A stretch of DNA of 64,000 nucleotides from Otatea glauca (GCA_036346275.1 CM070713.1:72904382-72968381); one strand, 5' to 3'. Counted from the first letter of the stretch, positions 43,680-55,933 are shown. The notes: generated from the letters alone by a model not told the origin. Made by a program: numbers and translations.

Positions 43680-44560
43680 AGAGATATGCATTGTTGATAG
43701 TGGCACAACAAATACCATCTTAAGAGAGTCTAAGTATTTCCATCGATCACGAAGAACGCTGGAAAGATTACTACGATCGCAGAAGCGACTCATATGTAAT
43801 CGGCTCGGAAGAGCCACTATTATATTGCCTATGGGTACAACTCGTAATTGAAGAAGCCCTTTTGTACCTCGAATCAACACGCACTCTCTTAAGCTTTAAA
43901 GACATCCGCGCCAATGGTTTTCACGTAGAAACCAATGAAGAAAATGGCAAAGAATACTTGTGCATTGTGAAGCACGCGGTATGCGGAAAAATGGTATTAG
44001 AAAATGTCCTCATATGAATCCGGGTTGTACTACACGAATATTCATGCACCAAGTGTATACTTCCTTGAAGACTGCTTTTAGAAGCTCTGAGTTATTTTCT
44101 TTATGGCATGGTAGATTAGGCCATCCTGGTCTTAGAATGATGAGAAATATAGTGAACAACTCACAAGGTCATGGCATTAATGTTAAAAATTTCCCGAATC
44201 ATGAAGATTTTATGTGCCCCACATGTGTCACCGGGAAATTAATAACTAGACCCTCTGTTATGAAAGTGCAAAGTGAAATCCCTGCATTCCTGGAACACAT
44301 CCAGGGGGATATTTGCGGTCCGATTCAGCCCCTGTCAGGGCCGTTTCGATATTTATGGTGCTCATCGATGCTTCCTCGAAATGGTCGCATGTATGCTTGT
44401 TGTCAACAAGAAACCATGCTTTTGCAAAGCTAATCTCGCAGATCATAAGAATTAAGAATGCTTTCCCTGATCATCGCGTGAAGTCCATTAGAATGGACAA
44501 TGCCGGAGAATTTACTTCAAAGGCATTTGATGATTATTGCACGCAACGGGGATAGCGATT
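43680..44560 (+). pseudogene. Copia protease and integrase remnant
   Basis: IVDSGTTNTIL near 43692 is the aspartic-protease active-site region (DSGTT). SLWHGRLGHPGLRMMRNI and CPTCVTGKL (about 44098-44245) are the pre-integrase HHCC region. A frame change near 44335 leads to the integrase core, with MLIDASSKWSHV and SIRMDNAGEFTS (about 44340-44545). After 44555 the frame is lost. Confidence 0.8.
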
Positions 44561-45499
44561 GAGCACTCCGCATCGCACGTCCATACGCAGAATGGACTAG
44601 CGTAGCACTAATAAAGAGGATTAAGTTCATTGCCGACCGCTTTTGCAAAGTTGTAACTTGCCCAACACTTGTTGGGGACACGAGCCCGCACGCAGCAGCT
44701 TTTATCAATTTCAGACCGTCGGCCTACAACATCCATTCTCCTATGCAGCTTGTGCATGGGATTATCCCGAAGATCTCCCATCTTAGAAAATTTGGGTGTA
44801 TGGTATATGTACCTATACCACCCCTCATGGATCGCAATGGGCCCTCTCCGCAAGTCTAGGATATACGTTGGTTATGTGAGTGCATCCATAATCAGGTATT
44901 TGGAACCATGACTGGAGACTTGCATACAACCCGATTCGCTGATTGCATCTTTGACGAGGATCGTTTCCGTCATTAGGGAGGAAATCAACCTTTGGATGAA
45001 AAATGCCGAGAAATCATATGGCATTCCACCGATCCCGCACATGACCCCGCACTAATGAAGCAAATCAAGAAGTTCGAAGATAATTGATTTGCGAATTTAG
45101 CAAATGAACCGCTGATCATTTTGTGATCCGAAGGCGTGGTTAAGTCGCATGTACCCGCAAGGAATGCACCGAGAGGGTGGAAATACCAAATAAAATAGAA
45201 GGTATCCTCAACCTGCTCAGAGGCCTCAAAGAAAAGAGCAGAAATCTGCTCCTCAAACCCAAAGTACCCGGAGACGTGGAGAAAATCAAGCGAGAGGACT
45301 TACCACAACCAATCACGAAAATACCCCAAGGAAAGAAGGGGAGCAGTTGAGACTGCACTGGAAAGAAGCCAACAGAAAGGCAATTCCGGACTTGAATCTT
45401 CCATCAAGGAAGCCATCGGAAATAATGTGTGCGCACACATAGGCGATGAAAAGCAAAGGAACTTGCTCTGCGATAGGGAATAGCAATAAGAGCAAGTAG

Positions 45500-46504
45500 A
45501 AGTGCATGAAGCACCCCATGAAGAAATAGCCATAAACTTTGTAATAACAGGAGAATCCTCGAATAGAGCAACGACCAACATTGATGCATACTTTGCAAAG
45601 AAGATTGCCTCGATCATTGATCATGATCCCGAGCTCGCATCTCTCGCAGAGTGCAAGAAAAGGCTAGATTGGGAAGAATGGAAAAGGCAATCATCTGCAG
45701 AGTTAGTCTCTCCGAACAAGAGAGAGGTGTTTGGGCAGATACCGCACACCTCCCCATATAAACCCCGTAGGTCACAAATGGGTCTTTGTTCGAAGAGAAA
45801 TGAAAACAACGAGGTTGTAAGGTACAAAGCAAGGCTTGTAGCTCAAGGTTTCACTCAACGTCCCGGAGTTGATTATGAAGAAACCTATTCTCCGGTCATG
45901 GGAGGAATTACCTTTAGATATTTGATCTCAATGGCGATCAACTTGAAGTTGAGAATGAAGCTAATGGATGTTGTCACAAAGATATTTGTATGGAAACTTG
46001 GATTCGGAGATATACATGAAAGTAGGAAGGAATTCCTATCCCAAACCAAGACGGAGCAAATAGAAACACATGCAGTGTGAAATTGGAGAAATCACCGTAT
46101 GGGTCAAGCGATCGGGAAGAATGTGGTACAATCGCTTGAGTGACTTTCTCTGCAAGAAAGGCTACACAAACAATGAAGATTGTCCATGTGTGTTTATACA
46201 GCGATCCCCGAATGGATTCTGTATAATCTCCGTCTATGTAGATGACTTGAACATCATTGGGACGGATGATGAAATTGAAGAGGCATGCTCATACTTGAAG
46301 TCTGAGTTTGAAATGAAAGATTTGGGTAAAATCAAGTTTTGTTTAGGCTTGCAACTTGAATATGTCCAAGGAGGAATCTTGGTACATCAATCAACCTACA
46401 CACAGAAAGTGTTGGAAAGGTTTGGATTTGAAAAAGCATATCCTACGAAGACTCCAATGGTCGGAAGGTCACTCCAAGCGCACCTAGACCCATACTGCAC
46501 CTAG
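45500..46504 (+). pseudogene. Copia reverse transcriptase remnant
   Basis: The N-terminal part reads RYKARLVAQGFTQRPGVDYE and then ETYSPV (about 45820-45900), in the copia pattern. The second part has the catalytic VYVDDLNIIG (about 46233-46262) and MKDLGKIKFCLGLQ. A frame change near 46070 separates the two, so the enzyme is not intact. Confidence 0.85.
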
Positions 46505-46661
46505 AGAAGAGGGGAGGAAGTCCCGGGAGCAGAATTCCCATATCCGAGTGCAGTTGAGCGCTCATGTACCTTGCAAATAGCACCAGGCGGACATTGCGTT
46601 CATTTGTGAATTTGCTAGCTCTCTGATCTGAGAACCCACCAAAAGGCATTGGAAAGGGATC

Positions 46662-47264
46662 ATGGACATCTTCCGTTACCTCCAAGGAAGTAAAGACCTT
46701 GGTCTGTTTTTCAGAAGAAACAATGAATTGAATTTGGTTGGCTACGCCGATGCTAGGTACTTATCAGACCCGCATACTGGCAAGTCCCAAACTGGCTATG
46801 TTTTCCTATGTGGAGGAACAGCAATTTCTTGGAAGTCGTCTAAGCAGACTCTCGTCTCGACGTCGACAAACCACTCGGAAATCATCGCTTTGTATGAAGC
46901 ATCTCGTGAATGTGCATGGCTCAGAAGAATGGTTCACCACATCCAGAAGTCATGTGGTTTGAACATTGAGCAAACTCCCACGATAATTTATGAAGATAAT
47001 GCAGCTTGTGTTGCCCAAGCACAAATAGGTTATGTGAAGAGCAATCTCACGAAGCATATCAACCCCAAGTTCTTCTATGCTCACGAATTGCATAAGATGA
47101 ACGAGATCAATATATTGCATACTAAGTCATGTGAAAATCTTGCAGATTTGTTCACTAAATCACTCCCAGCATCTACCTTTGAAAGGTGCGTGAAAGGAAT
47201 TGGGATGATGAGACTTAGAGAAGTGCAGATTTCAGGGGGAGATATTTCACATACTCCCACATGA
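46662..47264 (+). pseudogene. Copia RNase H domain, open
   Basis: The frame is open for about 200 codons and carries LVGYADARYLSDPHTGKSQT, then SWKSSKQTLVSTST, ALYEASRECAWLRR, IYEDNAACVAQ and LADLFTKSLP. These are the hallmarks of the copia RNase H end, including the catalytic-site acids. The domain is contiguous but cut off from the upstream pol sequence by frameshifts and a gap around 46504-46660. Confidence 0.85.
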
Positions 47265-48261
47265 ATCTCGAGCATGAATTATGAATACCCAACATAAATC
47301 TCGAAGATTAGCAATTGAAGTTGGGAGAATTGTACTCTTTTTCCTTAGCAAGTTTTTCATGAAGTTTTTCTTGCATAAGGTTTTAACGAGGCAATTCAGT
47401 GCAACACGAGAAGCGTATGCTATGTACTCTTTCTCCAAGTATTTTTCCCATCGGGTTTTTCCGAGTTTTAATGAGGCATATGCATCTCGCGGCAAAGGGC
47501 CCAAGGGGGAGTGTTGGGAAACCCAGATGGCCCATTGAAGGCCCATGCTGGTCCCTTAGCCTAAACCCTGGGTGAGCGCTATAAAAGGAGTTGGGGTCCC
47601 CCCTATGTACAGAAAATCATTAGCAATAAAGAATTTCCGCTATTGCTCTCCCTAAACACGTGTCTCTCTCTTTCTGTTCTCCAATTCAGATCTGTTCGGG
47701 AACTCCGGACTATTCGATAGCGAGGTTCCTTAATACATCATTAGTAATGTACTATCCTGCATATCGATTAAACGAGTGATGTGTGGGAAATCGGGAGTGA
47801 AAAATTAGAGGCTCGTTGGTGTCATGTTGTGCCATGGATAATATTTGTCAATGCTGCTCCTAAAATATTGTGTTACAATTAAAAAAGGAATATGAACGAG
47901 TGGCTAGTACTACGGAGTAGTGACAGAATAAAGTGGGCGATGATAACAAATAGAAGTTGGAAAAAAAAAGGATAAGCAGGATTCATGTCAAACATGTGAT
48001 TCCCGTCTAGATTTTGTTAGCCCAGACTACCATGTTGAAATAGTAAGCAGCCCACAAATTTTTTTTACTCTTTGATTACGTAGGCTCCAGTTGAATCAAA
48101 CAACTGAAAAATGATGCTCCCTTCGCAAGAATGATTTCGTCGTTCCTTCAGGTTAGTTTCTGCAAAGTTACAACACAAAAAGCAAGTGCATATCAAAGCT
48201 AGCAGCACAACAAGACCGGGGAAACATTCCTTTATCTAAGCAGGTAGCAGGCAACAGCTGT

Positions 48262-48835
48262 AAGAGCAAGTACAATAATAAAGTCAGCTATTTACTCCAT
48301 CTTTCATTCATATCATCTAGAGTAAGCACTAAAATCAGCTTTTACAATAGCTATCTCTAAATGTTAGCTCTAGATGCCATACATTAACATTAACTGTCTC
48401 TTCTCTCTTATACATAACTAATCTACCTATACTCCCGTACAATGCTTATTGCTCCCTCCGTTGATAAATATAAGGCGTATTTTGACTTTGCATAAGGATT
48501 AAGATTGTGGTGAAATTGAGAAAGGCATGAGAGAAAATGACTTATATATCCCTCTTAATTGTCTTGGAAGATGAGAGATAATGAATAAATGCATATGGTT
48601 GAGAGAGAATAAATAGGGGTATACGTGGAAAGGCTCATTAAATCTACATGCACGCCTTATATTTTTCAACAAGACCATTCAAACTATAGGCCTTATATTT
48701 ATCAACGGAGAGAGTACTAAATAAGAGCCAGCTCTCTTCTCTTTCCTCTTTTCTCACTCTTCCACATAAGATAAAACTGACGTGGATATGCTAAAAGTAA
48801 GTTGAGGTGGTCTTATTGTACATACCCTAAGATGT
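48262..48835. mobile_element. MITE with a nested Stowaway-like element
   Basis: The outer ends are AGAGCAAGTACAATAATAAAG (about 48262) and CTTATTGTACATACCCT (about 48814-48830), an imperfect inverted pair seen in several grass MITE families. Inside, 48452-48715 begins CTCCCTCCGTTGATAAATAT and ends ATATTTATCAACGGAGAGAG, a Stowaway-type CTCCCTCCGT terminus. The nested order shows the Stowaway-like element arrived second. TA at the inner ends is not clean on the left side. Confidence 0.65.
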
Positions 48836-49045
48836 GAAAAAAGAAAAAGAAGAACAAAAGACCACCAACATTAGATCATCTAAACCAAACGCTACAGAGA
48901 TATCAAGATGTAAAAATGTAAGTATCAACAATGTCAACTTGGGACCTGCATTATCTTGAACATGGACACAGGAGTCGGAATCTGACTCGGATTCGAGGTG
49001 TTCGATTCGGCAAAAAATTTTGGACGCGAAAAATGCTACTTGCAA

Positions 49046-49280
49046 TTAGACACAAGTGTCAAAATCTAACTCGAAAGCGCGGACGGTGTCGGGATTGGAG
49101 GACTTGAGGTAGGGGAGGCATTTGGAGGCTTTGGAGGGCCTGGGATGGTGTGAGGCCGCAGGAGGCGACGAGGTAGTCCTCCGCGACGAGCTGGGCGGTG
49201 GCGGTGGAGGGAGGAGGTAGGGAGATGGGCAGCTTTGCGGAGGGCGCAAAGCAGGTGGTTTTGTTTCGAAGGCGGAGCAT
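49046..49280 (-). pseudogene. mTERF pseudogene stump B
   Basis: Read on the minus strand from the ATG at 49278-49280, the sequence gives MLRLRNK, an ~30 residue presequence, then QLVAEDYLVASCGLTPSQAL, matching the start of the mTERF region of mTERF 4. A one-base frameshift near 49130 leads to KCLPYLKSSNPDTVRAF. The homology stops at about 49046, after some 78 codons, and the remainder of the gene is absent. A hAT-like element (49333) lies just upstream in what would be its promoter. Confidence 0.87.
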
Positions 49281-49332
49281 CGCGGCGGCGCACGCGGGCT
49301 TGCGGGCGGCTGGAGCCCAATGGTCTGCGGCA

Positions 49333-49780
49333 GACATGCCCAAATGGGTGGCCCGGCACGATCCGAACGGATTAAAAAACGGCACGACCCGTTTTGGCCC
49401 GACTAATAAACGGGTCGTGCCGTCTCACGTGTCAAGGATCCGGCCCAAGCACGGTCCGCAGGGTTAACGGGTCATGCTGTGCAGGCACGGATCCAACAGG
49501 TCGTAATGGGCTGTGTCGGCCCGTTAGCCCGTTAGCGTTAAAAGAATTAAAAAATAAAAAAGAAATAGAAAAAGTATGAAAAAATGTAGAAAAATATGGG
49601 GAAAAATTCAGAAAAATGGGGAAATTTTGAATAATTAGAAAAACTCGAATCGTGCCAGGCTAAACGGGCCGTGCCTTGCTGGCTCGTCTGTAAACAGGCT
49701 GTGCCGTGCCACGGTGCAAGCCCAAGCACGGCACGGGCAAGTAGACCATGCCGGCACGGCCCGTTTGGACATCTTTAATA
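49333..49780. mobile_element. hAT-like nonautonomous element rich in GGCACG words
   Basis: ATGCCCAAATGGGTGGCCCGG near the left end is matched in reverse by CCGTTTGGACAT at the right end. TGCGGCA flanks it (49326-49332 and 49781-49787), a 7 bp repeat close to the 8 bp hAT duplication. The interior alternates GC-rich CGGCACG...CGTGCC words with an A-rich centre. No coding region is present. Confidence 0.7.
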
Positions 49781-49909
49781 TGCGGCATAGTTCAAAATCC
49801 CGGTGAAATTTCAAAAATTTTGTTTCAGATTTTGAATTTCGATCGGGAACAACAAGATTCAAAATCTTCGCTGAATAAAAAATATTAAATTGCTACAATA
49901 TTTTACGGA

Positions 49910-50165
49910 AATTTTAGCAAATTCTATCGAAATCTTGGGTATTTAACTGTTATCGAGCTTAATCGAGCCGAATTTGAGTCTATTCGAGCTTGTGTCGAGC
50001 TAGTATGTGTTTTTGCTTGTTGTCAAGCTTAATTGAGCCGACCTCGAGCCTATTCGAGCTTGTGCCGAACCAAGCTTGAGCCTAGCTCCGAGCTCGAACC
50101 CTAACCCGAGCTTGGCTCGAGCTTCTACTAAGCTCGAGCCTGAAGGGCCAGATTCGCTCGAACTC
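49910..50165. repeat. GAGCTTG/CGAGCC-rich degenerate repeat
   Basis: Words such as TCGAGCTTAATCGAGCCGA, TATTCGAGCTTGTG and GAGCTCGAGCC recur, partly as inverted repeats. This looks like part of an unclassified MITE. Its ends are unresolved. Confidence 0.45.
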
Positions 50166-50271
50166 GACTCACAACATATGGAACAACACAACGATTAACT
50201 CTCAAAATGCATAAGCCTCTTCCATATCTTCATCAACACATGATTCTGCTGATATATATATATATAGCCGA

Positions 50272-50671
50272 AATGGGGCACCATGGTGTCTGGGCACCAT
50301 GATTTCAAATACGTGAATTCAAGCCATATTCGAGTATATTTTTCAAAAATTTTAGTTTTAGGGCATATACCCATCTATAACAATTCAAATGAAACACATA
50401 CCTTTGAAAAAACATACTTGAATTCAAAGATTTTGAACTAGTTTGGATCACATGCTTTGCTGATTTATATATATAATCAGCACATACCTACAACCAAATT
50501 ATCATCAAAAAGATAAACTCTAGTTTGAATTTCAGTTCAAACTTGTTTGAACTAGTTAGTAAACTGGTTAAACTCAGCGTCATAGAAATTTCAAAAAGTA
50601 TCGCATAAAAATACATAAGGAAAATACCCGTTTTGGATCATGGAGCCCGGGCACCATGGTGTCCCAGGTAA
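50272..50671. mobile_element. TIR element flanked by (TA)n, family 1
   Basis: The left terminus contains GGGGCACCATGGTGTCTGGG. The right terminus contains CCCGGGCACCATGGTGTCCC, its imperfect inverse. TATATATATATA lies immediately outside the left end, and ATACTATATATATATATAT follows the right end. The interior is AT-rich and noncoding. Confidence 0.65.
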
Positions 50672-50690
50672 TTATACTATATATATATAT

Positions 50691-51044
50691 AGGAAAATGA
50701 TTCTATACTCCTGGGTGTACGTACTCCCACCTCTAGTATACCATTTAAATGATGTTGTTATACCTCTGTATCCTTTTGAGTATATTCTAATACTGATTAT
50801 AAGATACTCCAAAGTGAGTTCTATAAAAAATTTCATTAAAGTCCACAATTTATAGCATAATTTTTTTATATATTCGTTTTACATATGGAAAAGGGTATGT
50901 AGCAAAAAAAAATAAAGTGCTCTGATGAAATTTTTTCAACCATGTCGTATTGGAGTATTCCAAAAGTGATAAAGGTGTATAAATCGTTCATTTAAGTGGT
51001 ATATTAGAGGTGGGAGTATGTACTCCTGGGAGTACGGAAAATGC

Positions 51045-51049
<5 letters not shown>
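50691..51049. mobile_element. Microsatellite-flanked MITE, copy 1 (Micron-like)
   Basis: The left end is TTCTATACTCCTGGGTGTAC followed by GTACTCCCACCT. The right end is AGGTGGGAGTATGTACTCC followed by TGGGAGTACGG. (TA)n lies on both sides. Related copies are at 55934 and 57372. The rice Micron family is known to lie inside (TA)n microsatellites. Identity with Micron is inferred from this habit, not from sequence comparison. Confidence 0.75.

Positions 51050-51087
<38 letters not shown>
51050..51087. repeat. (TA)n microsatellite
   Basis: An uninterrupted TA run separates two transposable elements. Confidence 0.95.
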
Positions 51088-51090
<3 letters not shown>

Positions 51091-52350
51091 ATTCTCTAGC
51101 TGTGTGTAGAATAGTATATTCTACACGCCAGTCAGTTTACGTAGTTCGATCGAGCTAAATGCACGTACTTATTACTTGCATATGGATGCATGGATCATTT
51201 GTTACTCTCGCTGTCAAACCGACTAGTTAATACATTTTGTAGTTTATACACGAATAAATTTTCTCTTTGTTTTAGCCATATCTTTTTATTAGTAGCTCGG
51301 ATTTGTAAATGGTTTTCACCAGTAGCTTACTGACGACGAGAGGAATAAAATGATATAAATCTCGCTATTAAATAGTAATTTTCCTAGCTGTTAACAGAAA
51401 TTACTACATGTACAATATGAAATTACTACATATACAACATAAAATTACTACATCTGCAACATATTCTACACAGATCAGTTATTCGTCAGTAAAGTCTATG
51501 AAAACTATATGTCCTAGTTCTAAAAAATCTCAAAAAATTACCATAGATAGGGAATATGAGTTTCTACAGCCCTGTAAAATTTCAACACCAAACTCGGTAG
51601 CATTTGAAGGATCTTAAATTGATAAGTGCTAATTAGTGATGAATAGTAAATTTGTTATTTTCATATCTTTCAAATGAGACTCATTTTAGTATTCAAATTT
51701 TACAGAGTTACAGAAGCTCATATCCTCTACCTATGATAATTTTTTGAGAATTTTTAAACTTATACGTATATTTTTCTTGGATTTTTACTGTCAAATAACT
51801 AAAAAACTATATGTAAATATTCTGAAAAATTCTAAAAAAATTACCATACATAGGAGATGTTAGGTTCTACAGTACTGTAAATTTGAATATCAAAATCAAT
51901 AGAATTTGAAAGATATGAAATTGACAAGTGCTAATCAATGATGAATATTAAATTTGTCATTTTCATATCTTTCAAATGCGACTGAATTTGTTATTCAAAT
52001 TTTATAGAGATGTAGAAACTCACATTCACTACCTATGATAATTTTTTAAGAATTTTTAAAAACTTTTACATATAGTTTTCATGGATTTTACTGCCGAATA
52101 ACTAATCTGTGCAGTAAAATATAGTAATAAGCGGTTCGGCTAAAGAAATGAATTAGTAAATGATAGAAAAACATAATAAACACTTATCTTTTTCATACCT
52201 TTCAAATGCGAATGAGTTTGATTTTCAAATTTTGCATGATTGTAGAAGCTCACCTCCCCTACGTATGGTAATATTTTGAGAATTTTTGAAAGCTTGTACA
52301 TGTGGGTTTCACAGAGTTTTCACGGTGAAGAGGGTTTTCACTGGATATGT
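51088..52350. mobile_element. AT-rich foldback-type element, family 2, single-unit copy
   Basis: It begins near GATATTCTCTAGCTGTGTGTAG followed by AATAGTATATTCTAC. It shares long stretches with the element at 52381 (for example AGTAGCTCGGATTTGTAAATG versus GGTAGCTCCGATTCATGAACG, and TAGCTTACTGACGACGAG versus TAGCTTACTGACAACGAG). The motif AAATGCGACTGAATTTG...AGAAGCTCAC and its inverse recur inside. It runs into a TATATATATACATATATATG tract at about 52352. Confidence 0.6.
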
Positions 52351-52380
52351 TTCCATATATATATACATATATATGTATAT

Positions 52381-55300
52381 ATACATGCGCTATTCTATAG
52401 CTGCGTGTAGAATAGTCTATTCTACTCCCCAGCCATTTAATCCAGTCCAACCGAGCCAATTAGGTGAAACCGATCATAATGTGATCCGACCTGTCCTCAT
52501 TAACTAGCGGAACTTGTGTAACTAATTGACTAGCATCTAGGTAGCATACCAACTAGTTAATGCATTTCATTGTTTATACACAAACCTGTTTTTTCTTTGT
52601 TTTAGTCATGAATTTTTATTGGTAGCTCCGATTCATGAACGGTTTTCACCAATAGCTTACTGACAACGAGATAAACAGAACGATATAAGTTTCGCCAATA
52701 AACATCACGTGATTCAGATTTTATTACGAAGTGAAAATCAGGTAACATATTGAGTAATAGGTAGTAAAATTAAGTTCTCTTGGCAGTAAAATGTACTATA
52801 TGCTGCTGTTTGATACTTTGTTATTTTCATATATCTCAAATTTGATTGAGTTTGGTCTTCAAATTTTATAGGATAGTAGAATGTCATATCCCCCATGTGT
52901 GGTAATTTTTTTAGAATTTTTCACAGTAAAATGTTATTTTTCTAACAGTAAAAAATAGTATATACTTCTGTTTGGGAGTTTGCTTTTTTCATATCTCTCA
53001 AATCCGATTGAGTTTGGTCTTCAAATTTTATAGAGTTGTAGAAGCTCACCTCCCATACGTGTAGTAATTTTTTGAGAATTTTTCAAACTTTTTACTGCAC
53101 GTCTGACAAACAGAACTATATTCTTATTTATGAAATCCATACTTACATGTTTTAAAAAATTATTCAAAAATTAGCACAGATAGGGGAGGTGAGATTATAC
53201 AACCTTGTAAAATCTGAAAATCAAAATCAATATCAGCTGAAAGATACGAAAAAGATAAATTCAGTTGACTAGTGATTTTTCACTGTTTAGTGCTTTGTCA
53301 ATTTCATATCTTTCAAATGCGAATGAGTTTAGTCTTCAAATTATGCAGGGCTGTAGAAGCTCACCTACCCTATATATGGTAATTTTTTGATTTATTTTAA
53401 AACTTGTACATATGATTTTCATGGGTTTTATACCATAATACTCCTCTGTACAGCATGTAGTAATATATTGAGTAATAGTTAGTAAAATTAAGTTCTCTTG
53501 GCAGTAAAATATTGTTTGATAATTTATTATTTTCATATCTCTCAAATCTGATTGAGTTTGGTCTTCAAATTTTATAGGATTGTAGAATGTCATATCCCCT
53601 ACGTGTGGTAAATTTTTTATAATTTTTCACAATAAAATGTTATTTTTCTGACAGTAAAAGATAGTATATGCTGCTGTTTGGGAGTTTGTTTTTTTCATCT
53701 CTCTCAGATCCGATTGAGTTTGGTCTTCAAATTTTATAGAGTTGTAGAAGCTCACCTCTCCTATGTGTAGTAATGTTTTGAGAATTTTTCAAACTTTTTA
53801 CTGCAGGTCGGACAAACAGAACTATATTCTTATTTAGGAAAGCCATACTTACAGGTTTGAAAAAATTATTCAAAAATTACCATAGATAGGGGAGGTGAGA
53901 TTATACAACCCTGTAAAAGTTTAAGACCAAAATCAATATCAGCTTAAAGATACGAAAAAGATAAATTCGGTTGACTAGTGATTTTTCACTGTTTAGTGCT
54001 TTATCAATTTCATATCTTTCAAATGCGAAAGAGTTTGGTCTCCAAATTTTGCAGGGCTGTAGAAGCTCACCTACCCTATATATGGTAATTTTTTGAGTTT
54101 TTTTTAAAAAATTGCACATATAATTTTCATAGATTTTATACCATAATACTGTTGTGTACAATATGTAGCAATATATTGAGTAATAGTTAGTAAAATTAAG
54201 TTCTCTTGGCAGTAAAATGTACTATATGCTGTGGTTTGATATTTTGTTATTTTTATATCTCTTAAATCTGATTGAGTTTGGTCTTCAAATTTTATAGGAT
54301 TGTAGAATGTCATATCCCCTACGTGTGGTAATTTTTTTAGAATTTTCACAAGAAATGTTATTTTTCCGATAAAGAAAAGATAGTATATGCTGTTGTTTGG
54401 GAGTTTGTTATTTCTATATCTCTCAAATCCGATTGAGTTTGGTTTTCAAATTTTATAGAGTTGTATAAGCTCACCTCCCCTACGTGTAGTAAGTTTTTGA
54501 GAATTTTTCAAACTTTTTACTGCAGGTACAGCAAACAGAACTATATTTTTATTTATGAAAGCCATACTTACATGTTTGAAAAAATTATTCAAAAATTACC
54601 ATAGATAGGGGAGGTGAGATTATACAACTCTGCAAAATTTGAAAATCAAAATCAATATCAGCTGAAAGATACGAAAAAGATAAATTCGGTTGACTAGTGA
54701 TTTTTCACTGTTTAGTTCTTTGTCAATTTCATATCTTTCAAATGCGAATGAGTTTGGTCTTCAAATTTTGCAGGGCTATAGAAGCTCAACTACCCTATAT
54801 ATGGTAATTTTTTGATTTTTTTTTTAACTTTTACATATAATTTTCATAAGTTTTATACTATAATACTACTGTGTACAACATGTAGTAATATATTGAATAA
54901 TAGGTAGTAAAATTAAGTTCTTTTTGCAGTAAAATATTTTATATGCTGCTGTTTGATACTTTGTTATTTTCATATCTCTCAAATATTATTGAGTTTGGTC
55001 TTCAAATTTTATAGGATTGTAGAATGTCATATCCCCTACGTGTGGTAATTTTTTTAGAATTTTTCACAACAAAATGTTATTTTTCTGACAGTAAAAGATA
55101 GTATATGTCATTGTTTAGAGTTTGTTTTTTCATATCTCTCAAATCCGATTGAGTTTGGTCTTGAAATTTTATAGAGTTGTAGAAGCTCACCTCCCCTACG
55201 TGTAGTAATTTTTTGAGAATTTTTCAAACTTTTTACTACAGGTCCAACAAACAGAACTATATTCTTATTTAGGAAAGCCATACTTACATGTTTGAAAAAA

Positions 55301-55745
55301 TTATTAAAAAATTACCACAAATAGGGGAGGTGAGATTATACAATCCTGTAAAATTTTAAGACCAAAATCAATACCAACTGAAAGATATAAAAAAAACAAA
55401 GAAGAGATAGATTCATGTACAAACTACAATACACATTAACTAGCTAGATTGACCAATGTATGAATTAGTAACTAATTCGGTAGTAATTCAATCTGTTGTT
55501 CTATAGTAAAATGTATTTGTGATTTACTACCGAATTGGATTTAGGTGTGCTTTGCATGCGCTTTGCTAGTAAATTAATCAGTTATTCTGTAGTAAAATAT
55601 TTTGTTATTTACTACCAGACTGCATTTACTGGTGTTCTTTGAAATGCATTAACTCACTACGTTTCGACCAGCGCGTAAATTTTACTTCTCCGGCCAGAGC
55701 GCAAAATAGCTATTCTACGCTCGGGAGTAGAATAGAGCCACCGTT
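52381..55745. mobile_element. AT-rich foldback-type element, family 2, with internal tandem amplification
   Basis: The start, GCGCTATTCTATAGCTGCGTG, resembles that of the element at 51088. The end, at about 55700-55735, carries CTATTCTACGCTCGGGAGTAG followed by AATAGAGCC, an approximate inverse of the start. Both sides meet TA/CATA tracts. The middle is filled by the ~712 bp tandem array at 52735-55405. No protein-coding domain was seen. Confidence 0.6.
52735..55405. repeat. Tandem array, four units of about 706-719 bp
   Basis: The landmark CAGAAC(TATATT) occurs at 53111, 53817, 54536 and 55252, giving spacings of 706, 719 and 716. A second landmark, AGTAAAATTAAGTTCT, recurs near 52763, 53482, 54190 and 54905. 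Within each unit CTCACCTCCCCTACGTGTAGT and its near-inverse ATAGATAGGGGAGGTGAGAT both occur, so every unit is itself foldback-shaped. Confidence 0.85.
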
Positions 55746-55827
55746 TGTATATATATATACATGGATATATACATATATACATGTATACATGTATATATAT
55801 ACATACATATATGCATGTATATATACA

Positions 55828-55860
<33 letters not shown>

Positions 55861-55873
55861 GCATGTATATACA

Positions 55874-55920
<47 letters not shown>

Positions 55921-55933
55921 GTGTGTATGTATG
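55746..55933. repeat. (CATA)n / (TA)n compound microsatellite
   Basis: Mixed ATACATATATACATG tracts and pure (CATA)n runs span about 190 bp. Open frames across it on both strands are artefacts of the repeat. Confidence 0.95.

Larger units (their letters stand above)
40907..47735 (+). mobile_element. Ty1-copia retrotransposon with both LTRs
   Basis: The 5' LTR (40907-41132) and 3' LTR (47512-47735) start TGTTGGGAAACCCAGATGG and share nearly all bases, with a few substitutions and small indels. CATCA flanks the element at 40902-40906 and 47736-47740. A TATA box (CTATAAAAGGAG) sits in each LTR. CACGTTATCGCGACGAAGC follows the 5' LTR as a candidate primer site, and AAGGGCCCAAGGGGGAG precedes the 3' LTR as the polypurine tract. 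The domain order gag, integrase, reverse transcriptase, RNase H is that of copia. The coding region has many frameshifts. Confidence 0.96.
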
